Source of the DNA: a virus
DNA length: 30,093 nucleotides
Strand: one strand, 5' to 3'
Virus record (IMG/VR): IMGVR_UViG_3300025280_000116
Coordinates: 1-30,093 of that record
A program made the position numbers and the translations under genes. Below the pieces are notes generated by a model. The model was not told the DNA's origin. It did no database searches and saw only the letters and a list, made by a program, of their open reading frames with translations. Positions 14,601-22,646 of this stretch are shown piece by piece. The number at the start of each line of letters is the position of its first letter. Position 1 is the stretch's first letter.

Positions 14601-17600
14601 AGGTGTTGGTTAGCTTCAGTAGCTTTTCCTTGCCTAATAAGAAATTCAGTCTCATCATACTCATCAAGAAGATCAGAGACTATTCTTGAAGCAGTCTTGT
14701 TGGGGAGTAATGAGTTTTCTATAATATTGTTACGTCTTGTAACATTTGGGTTGAGAGAACGAACAAACTCTGCACCTAGTAACTCGCCTTCTTTTATTGG
14801 ACCTAGATTTAAAGGATTAACCAGTCTCACTTTACCTGTGTGTACATTAGTCTTTGGAGCTCTTGTGATATCTCCGGTGAGGTCAACTGTTTCTGCTCGT
14901 AGATAAGGTCTAATTATGGAAGTACGTTCTCTTACTGCGTAGTCTAAATCAGATTTTTGTCGACTGAGCATATCATCTAACCTTTCTTTATTCAAAGGAA
15001 ATCTACTCTTCCCTTTCAACTCATTCATCTCTCTTATGTCTCCACGAATATGGTTTATTCTTTTATTTAGCCGTAGTATTTGTTTCTTATCTTTTTCAGA
15101 TAATTCTTTGCTGATTTTTAAACCTACTTTACTAACTGTACTTTTGTAGTTTTTGAAATTGTAATCCCGCATAAGACTATGCTGATAATGCTGAAGTTCT
15201 GCTCGTTCTAGAAGTGGGTCCAGATGTTGAGCTATGCCTTCAATAAAATCTGCTTCTATTCTGTTCCCTACTCTTGTTAGTAGTTCTTCAGTACCCGGCT
15301 GACCTGCTATTCTTGAGCTAATTTCTTGTTGATCTCTTCTTATTATATCACTTATTTCTGGAATAAATCCTTTTTCCTTATCTACATAAGATTCAACACC
15401 CTCTCTAAAAGTTTTCCCTACCAGCATACTTTCATCGCCCACGTGTGCTCCAACCATAGTGGAATATCTTAACTCTTCTTCCAGATCAGAAATTTTATTA
15501 CTATACGAATAACGTAGCACATCGTCTTCATCAAAGTAAGCCGAGTCGTCAGCAAACTTCTTAGCTTCTTTAGGTGTATAAATACTAACTGTATCTTCAG
15601 ATTGGAGAACTGGTGTATCCCTTCTCACATCTTGAGTTAAGTGTTGCGTGAGTTCATCCAGTTCTGGTTCTCTATCTAAACCGAGTAAAAGTTTTTTTAG
15701 TGACTTAGTAGGTGCAAAACGAGCTAAACGACTGGCAACTCCACCAAAAATAAAACCTAATCTTTCTTCTTCATCTTGGGCTAATATTCCTCCTTGTTCA
15801 GTATAAGGTCTACCAGTCATACGATCTATACGTTCATCAGGTTCAACAGGTACATTAGGTACATTATGAACTTCACCACCTTTTGCATAAAAAGCCTGTG
15901 TAACTTTTTTAGGTTTCTTATCTTTAGAACCTCTAGCAAATTTTCTTATTGCTTCTCTCCATTCATAAGGATAGGCACTATAAAAAGGTAAATTTGTAGC
16001 ACCAATTTCAGTAAATCCTTTTCGATAAAGAATAGCATCTACCACATCTTGAGCTACTGGACCGAAGGGAGTTTTAACCATTGCTCCGACTTGTCCACTA
16101 CCATATTCTTTGTTTCTAATAAATCTTTCAACGTAATCAAAGGGACCTAAACCTCCCCATCTTTGTACAGCTTCAGTTATAACACGACCATCCTCTCGTT
16201 CTAAACTCCTGCCCTGACTCCTCATTGCATTGGTAAAAGTTGCCACAGCCGTCATAGCTAAAGCAGTACCAATAATCTTAGGTGATGTTTGTAATTTATG
16301 TTCAAAAGCTCCTTCATTGATCCAGCGTTTAAGAATCGTGTTATTAAATACAGTTGGGTAACCTGCAAACTGTGAAAATATTTGTCCGGCTGGATGTGAG
16401 AACCACAAAGGTCTGTTCGCCTCTGCTGTGGAGGGATTCAAAATAATCTCTTTAGTAAATCTGCCAGCTCCTCTCAAATAACTATTCATATAAAAAGCAG
16501 CTCCTTTAGCTACGCCTTCATCAAATGTACCATCTGGTGTTAATGAATTTTTATACCATTTCATTCCCTCTTTTTCATCAATACCCAATTCCCAAAGTTG
16601 TTTAGTTAAATATTCTCTTTTACTATTACTTAACTTAGCAGTACCTTGAACATCATCATGAAGTTTCTGTATATTCTCTCTGATTAAACGTTTACCAGTT
16701 GTGAAGGATGCTACTTGTACTGCTCCTGTCCACTGAGTTAAGAAGTTAGTTTTAAAGAAAGCATTTTGTACTTTTCTTAATCTCGGACTATGAGCAGCTT
16801 CACCATATAAACCTTCAATAAGACTTTGCACAGCTTGTTCCATTGCCAAGCCTGATTTGTACGCTTCTTCCCAATATTCATCACCAATATCTTTAAAACC
16901 TTTAACGTCTTTTCCACTGGTTCGTCTTACAAAGTCTGTGAATTTATCTATATCTTTTTTAACTCCTTTTACTAAAGCTTTACCTACTTCTTTAGCTGCT
17001 GGTAATTTACCGGTATCAATTCTAGTTAAAAGAATCATAGGCTCAGTTAAACTTGATATAGTTGCAAAAGGTAAGTGAGCCATCTGTTGTGATAACTTAA
17101 GAAAATCTGTGCCCCAACGTAAACCTCCTTTAAAAGCAATCTTATCAGTATCTAAACCAGTTATCCTTTCATGCATAATTCTAAGTCTTCTAATTGCTTC
17201 ATTAATTTCATCTACTTCTACACCAGAATCTCCTAATTCTCTGCGTATTGGATCAAGCCAATCTCTTTCAAAATCCTGTACAGTTCTACCGAAAAACTTA
17301 GTTCTGGTAGTAGCTCTGGCTGCGTCTGTTATGTAGTTGGTAAGTACGTCTTCAACATCTCCTTCTAAAAAAGGAGCTAGGTCCTGATCTGAAATTTTAT
17401 CAAAGACTCTGTGTTGTAAAAAACTATGCCCTCCACCAGCATTATTTTTTGAACTGTATTGGAAGGGGCTAGTTTTACGATCTATGATATCTTGAACGAT
17501 TGCTTCAGATTTTAAGCGTTTAGCTTTCTCCATATTACCTTCTGCATCCTTTAAGAAGTTTCTACCAAAAGATTCTTTATCAATTAAATCAGCATCGGCT

Positions 17601-19279
17601 CGAAGACCTTTTACTTTATTACCTACAATTTCTGTTTCTGTAGCATGAAGAATTTTATCAGTATCTATATCTTTTGCAAAGATTTCTATATAATCTTTTT
17701 GAGAATAAGAATTTTTAATATCAGCATGACCAGACTTATAGATTAAATTTTCCAAGTCTTTTCTATTATCAACAACAGCCTGATATTTAAAGAAACGAGG
17801 AAAATATCCCTTAATATGTTGAGAATTAAATCTACCGGAAGCTAATAAGCCCTGATCAGCAGCCTGTTTAAAGATATTATCTAATAAGAGTCTAACATCT
17901 TTAGCTGCATCAATAACAACTCTATCTATAAGTTGTCCTTCATATTTAACATTACCAGTACTTATAGCACGATCTAATAACTTTTTATCTCTTAATAAAT
18001 AAGCAAGAGCATCGTTCTGATCTTGTCTAAGAGTATTTCTCCAAACATCACTTCCTCTATAGAGATTATTTAATGCCTTTCTCATCTCATATAAATTTGT
18101 ATGTAGAACATTACTTAGGTCTAAACCATAAGAGTCAGCCTCTACAGCTTGAGCACCTTTAGTAAATGTCCTAGCCCAATCATATCTAAACTTACCTAAC
18201 AATTCCTGCATCTTAGCAGAGTTATCAGCAAAGCCTAAGAACTGTGCAACAGGTTTACCAAAAGTTAGAGAAATAGCTCGTTTACCTTTTTCTAATTTTT
18301 TAGGAGGTTCTTTAACAGCATTATTTGCTGATAGAAGATCATAAGCTTCTGCTTCTGCTTTACGATCTACTTTTGTTGTTATAAGTTCACCTTCATTCGA
18401 AAATTTATTTAATTTTCTATAAAGAGCAGGAGCTAATACAGTTAAACCTCCAATAGTACCACCAAAAAAACCTCCAAGTGTTGTACCTAAAGCTGTAGAA
18501 ATTGCAACTTGAGATTTATCCAGACTCTCTCTTAAACCTAATTCAACATCTACATTTTGTAAAAAATAATCGTGTGATCCAACCCACGCTGCTCCTTCGG
18601 CTGCTCCTAATATAGCAGGTCTTTTAGCAGCTTCTAAAACTTCTTTAGTTGCTTTGGATTTGACGTATTTCTTGAGTCCTTGTTTGGCAGTCTGTTTAGC
18701 TGCAACGGCTGCAGCACCTGACATACCTCCAGTTAAAGGAAAGAAAGCGACAGCTAACCAGTTAAAAGGATCAGCTAACAGATCAACTGTAGCGTTGCCC
18801 ATTAATTTCATGAATTGTCTGGTACTGCCTAGATCGGCATTTTGAAAGGTATCTTTAAGATAAGTATAATCTTGTTTTGCTTGGTCTGACCATTCTCCAA
18901 CTTCAGAAGCTAGGTCCATTGCGGAGTAGATGCTGAACTCAGGATCACGGAGATACTCAAAGATTTCTTCATCTTTACCTATCTCCTCCATAAAGCGTTC
19001 AGCACGAAGTTGAAACTCAGGGTCTTTTTCTAAATCATCTAAGGTATAAGCTCCTCTGCGAGTGGAGGGCTGTAGTGGGGCATTTAGACTTTGAGAATAT
19101 TTGTCTAAATAATTTTGAGTACCTATGTCTCGTGTAGGTCTATCTACTTCTGGTGTTATAGAATTTTGATAAGCACTATAAGCAGCTATAAAGTGAGGAC
19201 TCTCTTTTCTTTTTTCTTCTTCTTCAGGTTCAGTAGATTGGAGAGCATTAAGGTAATCGTTTAATACGTTATTTGGCAT
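11660..19279 (-). CDS. Giant internal virion/ejection protein with polyvalent-protein-like domains
   Basis: 2539 residues. Position after the other internal proteins and the Gly-rich hydrophobic stretches (about 165-200 and 257-283) suggest a T7 gp16-type role in carrying DNA through the envelope. Residues 800-1120 resemble the LPD38-type region of large polyvalent proteins, ending in GGEVHNVPNVPVEPDERIDR (about 1131). An ADP-ribosyltransferase-like segment covers about 1480-1600 (RLVNPLNLG, then LGYDGIRYTT and NYVLFNNNQF). About 1930-2080 matches the phage pattern HF-x-IGWTRAT followed by FIDELQRD. The C-terminus has GAYVLPDEE and KANYVPIKINIP. I saw no lytic transglycosylase motif. Domain names are pattern recognition from memory, and enzymatic activity is unproven. 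Confidence 0.75.
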   Translation of the reverse strand: MPNNVLNDYLNALQSTEPEEEEKRKESPHFIAAYSAYQNSITPEVDRPTRDIGTQNYLDKYSQSLNAPLQPSTRRGAYTLDDLEKDPEFQLRAERFMEEIGKDEEIFEYLRDPEFSIYSAMDLASEVGEWSDQAKQDYTYLKDTFQNADLGSTRQFMKLMGNATVDLLADPFNWLAVAFFPLTGGMSGAAAVAAKQTAKQGLKKYVKSKATKEVLEAAKRPAILGAAEGAAWVGSHDYFLQNVDVELGLRESLDKSQVAISTALGTTLGGFFGGTIGGLTVLAPALYRKLNKFSNEGELITTKVDRKAEAEAYDLLSANNAVKEPPKKLEKGKRAISLTFGKPVAQFLGFADNSAKMQELLGKFRYDWARTFTKGAQAVEADSYGLDLSNVLHTNLYEMRKALNNLYRGSDVWRNTLRQDQNDALAYLLRDKKLLDRAISTGNVKYEGQLIDRVVIDAAKDVRLLLDNIFKQAADQGLLASGRFNSQHIKGYFPRFFKYQAVVDNRKDLENLIYKSGHADIKNSYSQKDYIEIFAKDIDTDKILHATETEIVGNKVKGLRADADLIDKESFGRNFLKDAEGNMEKAKRLKSEAIVQDIIDRKTSPFQYSSKNNAGGGHSFLQHRVFDKISDQDLAPFLEGDVEDVLTNYITDAARATTRTKFFGRTVQDFERDWLDPIRRELGDSGVEVDEINEAIRRLRIMHERITGLDTDKIAFKGGLRWGTDFLKLSQQMAHLPFATISSLTEPMILLTRIDTGKLPAAKEVGKALVKGVKKDIDKFTDFVRRTSGKDVKGFKDIGDEYWEEAYKSGLAMEQAVQSLIEGLYGEAAHSPRLRKVQNAFFKTNFLTQWTGAVQVASFTTGKRLIRENIQKLHDDVQGTAKLSNSKREYLTKQLWELGIDEKEGMKWYKNSLTPDGTFDEGVAKGAAFYMNSYLRGAGRFTKEIILNPSTAEANRPLWFSHPAGQIFSQFAGYPTVFNNTILKRWINEGAFEHKLQTSPKIIGTALAMTAVATFTNAMRSQGRSLEREDGRVITEAVQRWGGLGPFDYVERFIRNKEYGSGQVGAMVKTPFGPVAQDVVDAILYRKGFTEIGATNLPFYSAYPYEWREAIRKFARGSKDKKPKKVTQAFYAKGGEVHNVPNVPVEPDERIDRMTGRPYTEQGGILAQDEEERLGFIFGGVASRLARFAPTKSLKKLLLGLDREPELDELTQHLTQDVRRDTPVLQSEDTVSIYTPKEAKKFADDSAYFDEDDVLRYSYSNKISDLEEELRYSTMVGAHVGDESMLVGKTFREGVESYVDKEKGFIPEISDIIRRDQQEISSRIAGQPGTEELLTRVGNRIEADFIEGIAQHLDPLLERAELQHYQHSLMRDYNFKNYKSTVSKVGLKISKELSEKDKKQILRLNKRINHIRGDIREMNELKGKSRFPLNKERLDDMLSRQKSDLDYAVRERTSIIRPYLRAETVDLTGDITRAPKTNVHTGKVRLVNPLNLGPIKEGELLGAEFVRSLNPNVTRRNNIIENSLLPNKTASRIVSDLLDEYDETEFLIRQGKATEANQHLFNIQQSIKARNALKELGYDGIRYTTAGSTRPNYVLFNNNQFRTTKTGKYLEEKGEMTRYKPITEKEARLGRGTESFDEWYERNLEELEIMAREEGYYEGDLTDLDIYAEAKWDEGWGRFTEWTQGAPLGLYSKSFEALQNLPKNSKIFIKNKEGIPVLTVERMEKQLGKAGLKKAEIEGVKDYLAADTLPKKAEKIQNEIKILDEMYQLSDEYNYAPREERRLGEVLEREYRALVPAFKEIIRTTKGAEDLPSVYESIETITFGDRLGTGAKQFEKLRLLKVKENIQVLDQIKTAPKPEFTKEQIVAASQGVFNKLKDIKVQHINRANALREQGAGEEAILGGVSADIADYDVVRIYLNDAELWKQSRGVSEMPMTHFGAKTIGWTRATKRKKGDTEKEGYVKFIDELQRDGTDRLIKEPFKSNDYRMALLARLRHEANDPSIDEVALNHMDLVNTMGGIHVPQASLTQWYHPTKGQFVADMRDVAKEFGGKVQYKTYPFLPTKDAPAFVYKNTGPVEEYMIPGLDDAITEWERKLAGLMARQNKLQETAPRGSTPNKLEEAIKDSEDGRRTLQRLQKVRKELKISRNDLDARIKQQAGFLEGTTRSERATRRRDRDLADTIVPYVERDKRELEILVNAKKEFGDDYHLLNLTREEVRFLSDLINFGETPSGLWQPLSPPTTQKNIDDIMDWFDFLESTGAEAYEVPYITLTDELRRNLLTKPARLFKKEGGLVGQMDRLGFAEGTSSAEEDNVLDKFLATIKRSLDKGKEFTQTTKDILSSTDFRLYSDAVIKRKKETITEDWFTKEELESIQDDVASLFGPDRYRSSFATRSKNIDPSANTISIPHKWLYQSEGTLPVYQVLGTSIIKIAHKKPYNSANIEVYDEYDFNYRQGGRDNFLKQGINLLKSMFTGDYRAVERRAMRLAEKYGAYVLPDEETAKKENRKANYVPIKINIPVSDIMDEDTWKSYQSKITYND

Positions 19280-19282
19280 GTA

Positions 19283-21079
19283 TTAACTCTCTAAATATTT
19301 TCTAACCATTTCTTGCGTAGCGTTTCTAGGTAATCCTGCTCTTTCTAGTGCCTCATAAAATCTAGTCTCCCTACCATAAGAGCCTGTAGTTTTACCAGTA
19401 GTAGCAAACTTTTCTAAAGCTGCTCTATCTCCTGCTTCCCACTTAAGGTTTTCCCAGCCTTCACTTACTATTTTTCTACGTCTTGCTCCTTCCTCTGGAG
19501 AAGGACCAAAAGGTGTTACATTTCTATGGTATTCATCTTCTTCACCAAATAAAAATTCATCATCTTCTTCAGCATCTAAATCTCTTATTGCTTTATCTCT
19601 TGTTACTTGAGATAGATCAGGGATAGTATCTAAAATTTTATCTTTCTCTTCTGTAGTAAAAGGTATCTCTTGATCTTGATGAAGGTCTTGAACATATCCT
19701 ATTTGGTCCTCTTCTGTAACATTCCCGGATGGATTAGTAGGTGTTAATTTACCATCCTTAAGTTCATAAGCAGGTTTGAGCAGGTTAGTTATGATTGAAA
19801 AATCAACATCAAAATTATCACCTTTATGTGGTTTTACATCCCACCTCCACATACTTTGTTTATCTTTAAATGATGTTCCTATTACTGTCATAATAGCTAT
19901 TTCTCGTGCTCCTATTGGAGTAGTTATTCTCTGTTCAAAGAGTTTAACTTCATTAGAACTTGGTATTTCTTGAGTGTACTCTCCAGCAGCATATCTTTTT
20001 GTTATCTCTTTTCTGAAATTAGAATCACGTAAAAAACGATTAGCTAATCCTCCAGATTTAGTAATTATATCAGATTTCAAAGAAGGATTATAATCTATTT
20101 GTGCTTTAGCTTCATCCCATCTATTTTTTCCTATAGAATGTGATAGATTATTTCTTTCAAATTTCTCTTCATTTCCAGAAATCGAATCAAATAAGGTTTC
20201 TACTTTTCCATAATCTTCGACTGTTATATTTTCCCAGTTTCGATGAGTTGCTAATTTTGTACTAACTACTTCCATTAGTAATGCATCATGATCTATAAGT
20301 TTAACAACATTTTGAAAAGCAGCAATTTCAGGAGGAACATCACTTATTCGACTAAATATATTTCCTTCTTCTGTAGGTTTAATTAGTCCAAAACTTAATT
20401 TAGAAAATAAATTTCTAAGATTAGCTGGGCTAACAGGTGTTCCAGTCATACGACTAACATGCTCATTAAAAATCTGAGCTTTACGAATATCAGTATCTGC
20501 AGGGTCCAGTGAAGTATATAGTTTAAGCATTTCATCATTACTTAATTCAGTTCCAGTAAATTCCAATAATCCTAAACGAAAAGCATCCCAATGTTTAAAA
20601 CTTTCTTTAGCCATTTTTTCTGCTCCTGCAATTTCAAGAGGTCTATAACTACTTACAAGGTCTGTTTTCTCGTATATACCAAAACCTTGTTGTCCTTCTA
20701 TTAATGTATGAATTTTAGGTATAGTAAGATTTATAAATTCCTCTTTACCCACATTATCTTTTTTCCAATTCTCATAGTTCGTTTCCCAATCTTGTCCTTC
20801 TTTTATATATGGTAATAAACTTTGATATAACTTAGATTGATAATTAATTCTAGGTGTCTGTGCTTTAGTTCTTAACTGCGATAATTTATTAACTGAATCA
20901 TATTCTTTCATACGTCTAGATAACGCACTTTGAAAAACACTTTGTCCAGCCATTAGAACTCCTAATGCCTGATTAATACGTTCATTCTTTCGACTTCGCT
21001 TGCGTTGACTTTTACGTATACTAGCCTGTTTAGCTAATAACGATTTTCCTATTTCATCTATGCTTCTTACTTCTGCCAT
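19283..21079 (-). CDS. Probable internal virion protein (T7 gp15 position)
   Basis: 598 residues with a strongly basic N-terminus (KSQRKRSRKNERIN, about 22-35), then a mostly helical soluble protein with an acidic stretch near the C-terminus (DAEEDDEFLFGEEDE). No membrane segment or catalytic motif recognised. It sits just before the giant ejection protein, with a 3-base gap and in the same order as gp15-gp16 of T7. The assignment therefore rests on position, size and charge rather than on sequence similarity. Confidence 0.6.
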   Translation of the reverse strand: MAEVRSIDEIGKSLLAKQASIRKSQRKRSRKNERINQALGVLMAGQSVFQSALSRRMKEYDSVNKLSQLRTKAQTPRINYQSKLYQSLLPYIKEGQDWETNYENWKKDNVGKEEFINLTIPKIHTLIEGQQGFGIYEKTDLVSSYRPLEIAGAEKMAKESFKHWDAFRLGLLEFTGTELSNDEMLKLYTSLDPADTDIRKAQIFNEHVSRMTGTPVSPANLRNLFSKLSFGLIKPTEEGNIFSRISDVPPEIAAFQNVVKLIDHDALLMEVVSTKLATHRNWENITVEDYGKVETLFDSISGNEEKFERNNLSHSIGKNRWDEAKAQIDYNPSLKSDIITKSGGLANRFLRDSNFRKEITKRYAAGEYTQEIPSSNEVKLFEQRITTPIGAREIAIMTVIGTSFKDKQSMWRWDVKPHKGDNFDVDFSIITNLLKPAYELKDGKLTPTNPSGNVTEEDQIGYVQDLHQDQEIPFTTEEKDKILDTIPDLSQVTRDKAIRDLDAEEDDEFLFGEEDEYHRNVTPFGPSPEEGARRRKIVSEGWENLKWEAGDRAALEKFATTGKTTGSYGRETRFYEALERAGLPRNATQEMVRKYLES

Positions 21080-21081
21080 AA

Positions 21082-21714
21082 TTATTTCCTTTGTAATAGA
21101 CTATCTACATCTTCAGTAACTTCTTCTTCTTCAACTGGTCTACCTAAAAGACTTGCTTCAATTTTACTGGTATCCACTTCTTCTAGTTTTTCTATCAACT
21201 CTGGTGGAATAGTTGCTGAACTAACTGTTGGTTTTAAATCAGACAAACTTTGTGGTCTTCTTAATTCATCTTGAAAATTTTTAGTTATTCTTACATCTTC
21301 TGCAATATCTTCAGCATCCATTTCTTCTCTATCCATATGCTCATTTTTATATATAGTTGGATTAGATATGCCTACTTTTTCTGCAATAGCTAATAACATA
21401 TACATAGTTGGTTCAATAAGTAATGTCATTAGGTCAGGATTAAATTTACCTTTAACAAAGCCTGTAAATAATAACATCTGAGCAATATCACTTATTGGCA
21501 TTTCTTTAGCCATTAAGTCCACCACAGTTTCTAAATTTTCTTCTTCTAATAAAGATAAGAATACTTTTTCAGTAGCTTCAGTTAGTCCTGTCATTTCTGG
21601 AGGTTGTTCCCAAGCCTGTTTACTATTAGGACTATTTGTTAAAGAACCACCAGGAATCGGTCCATCCAAAGGATTAACTAATTCTAAAGCTTCTTGACTT
21701 AATTCTCTTGCCAT
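21082..21714 (-). CDS. Acidic virion-module protein of unknown function
   Basis: 210 residues, acidic (EEEEVTEDVDSLLQRK at the end) and Leu/Met-rich in the middle (KEMPISDIAQMLLFTGFVKG, then LIEPTMYMLLAIAEKVG), which could form amphipathic helices. No family recognised. It lies between two likely ejection proteins with 2- and 4-base gaps, so it is expected in the virion or its assembly pathway. The counterpart by position would be T7 gp14, but that is only inference. Confidence 0.5.
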   Translation of the reverse strand: MARELSQEALELVNPLDGPIPGGSLTNSPNSKQAWEQPPEMTGLTEATEKVFLSLLEEENLETVVDLMAKEMPISDIAQMLLFTGFVKGKFNPDLMTLLIEPTMYMLLAIAEKVGISNPTIYKNEHMDREEMDAEDIAEDVRITKNFQDELRRPQSLSDLKPTVSSATIPPELIEKLEEVDTSKIEASLLGRPVEEEEVTEDVDSLLQRK

Positions 21715-21718
21715 TTTA

Positions 21719-22645
21719 TTATCCTATATTACTTATAAAGTACTCATCAAAATTAGTACCATAAGGAGTTATATCATTTATACTATTTCTTAATTGTAAG
21801 GATGGTAAAAATCCATTAGCCGTTATAAATCTATCCTTATAAAAATCAATTTGATTATTTAATGGTTGTGCAAAATCTAAACTTATTGGAGTTGTTGGTA
21901 AAGTTCTTGAGCCCTGATCACTCGCAAGTGAGAGCATATTATTAGCATCATCTAGATTTCTATTCCACCAACCACTTCCTAAGTCTGCATCAGTAGGATT
22001 AAAAGCATTATAGATTCCATAACCTTTAAAAGCTGTTGATGTTCCCCACATAGCATCACCAACTGTTGTTTTAGTTCCTAGTATTGGTTTTTCTTTAATT
22101 CTTTTTGCCAAGTCACCTTTACCTGTAAAGAAGTCTTTTGCTTTCGCTAGTACACCTTTTTCTTCAATCCATTTTCCTGTTGTTTCATCTTTGACTAAAC
22201 CAGCGTCTTCTGCTTCAAACTCATAAGGACTTTTATAAGATTCTGCATCTATTAAAAATCCTTGCTCATCATATTTACCAGTATAATCACCACTAATAGA
22301 ATCCCAATAGCTTCCTTCACGACCCAGTTTAGTTGTCATACCATTCCATGCAGAACTTACCATATCAGTAATACTATCCCAAGTTCTCTTTGGAGCTTTA
22401 GCTACCCAATTCATTGCATCACCTGTAAATTTTACAAAGTTTCCAAAACCTGTGGCTGCTTCACCTCCCCAAGTAGAAAAAGCCTGACCTGCCGGACCCA
22501 TGAACATCATTAAAGCCATAGTTCCTAGAGGTCCTAATTTATTAGTGATACCTCCAAAAACACCTTTAAAAGCTTTACCTATTTTCTTACCAATTTTCTT
22601 TATACCTCTACCAATTTTCTTAGCGAGTTTTTTTATTTTTCCCAT
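21719..22645 (-). CDS. Virion protein with a cationic amphipathic N-terminus
   Basis: 308 residues. The first 29 residues repeat Lys/Ile/Gly (MGKIKKLAKKIGRGIKKIGK onward), resembling a membrane-lytic cationic helix. A hydrophobic segment follows (LGPLGTMALMMFMGPAGQAF, about 38-57) and then an aromatic, Gly-rich region. The C-terminal half is rich in Asn, Asp and Gly, as in structural proteins. With the basic amphipathic start, a role in contacting or opening a membrane during DNA delivery is plausible (inference). It lies between the Pro-Ala/Gln-rich structural protein and the acidic protein. Confidence 0.55.
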   Translation of the reverse strand: MGKIKKLAKKIGRGIKKIGKKIGKAFKGVFGGITNKLGPLGTMALMMFMGPAGQAFSTWGGEAATGFGNFVKFTGDAMNWVAKAPKRTWDSITDMVSSAWNGMTTKLGREGSYWDSISGDYTGKYDEQGFLIDAESYKSPYEFEAEDAGLVKDETTGKWIEEKGVLAKAKDFFTGKGDLAKRIKEKPILGTKTTVGDAMWGTSTAFKGYGIYNAFNPTDADLGSGWWNRNLDDANNMLSLASDQGSRTLPTTPISLDFAQPLNNQIDFYKDRFITANGFLPSLQLRNSINDITPYGTNFDEYFISNIG

Positions 22646-22646
22646 T

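Noticed and set aside
12090-18845. Plus-strand frames of 60-130 codons opposite the giant protein
   Set aside because: Ser/Leu/Ile-rich antisense shadows of a long AT-rich gene, without start signals or known motifs.
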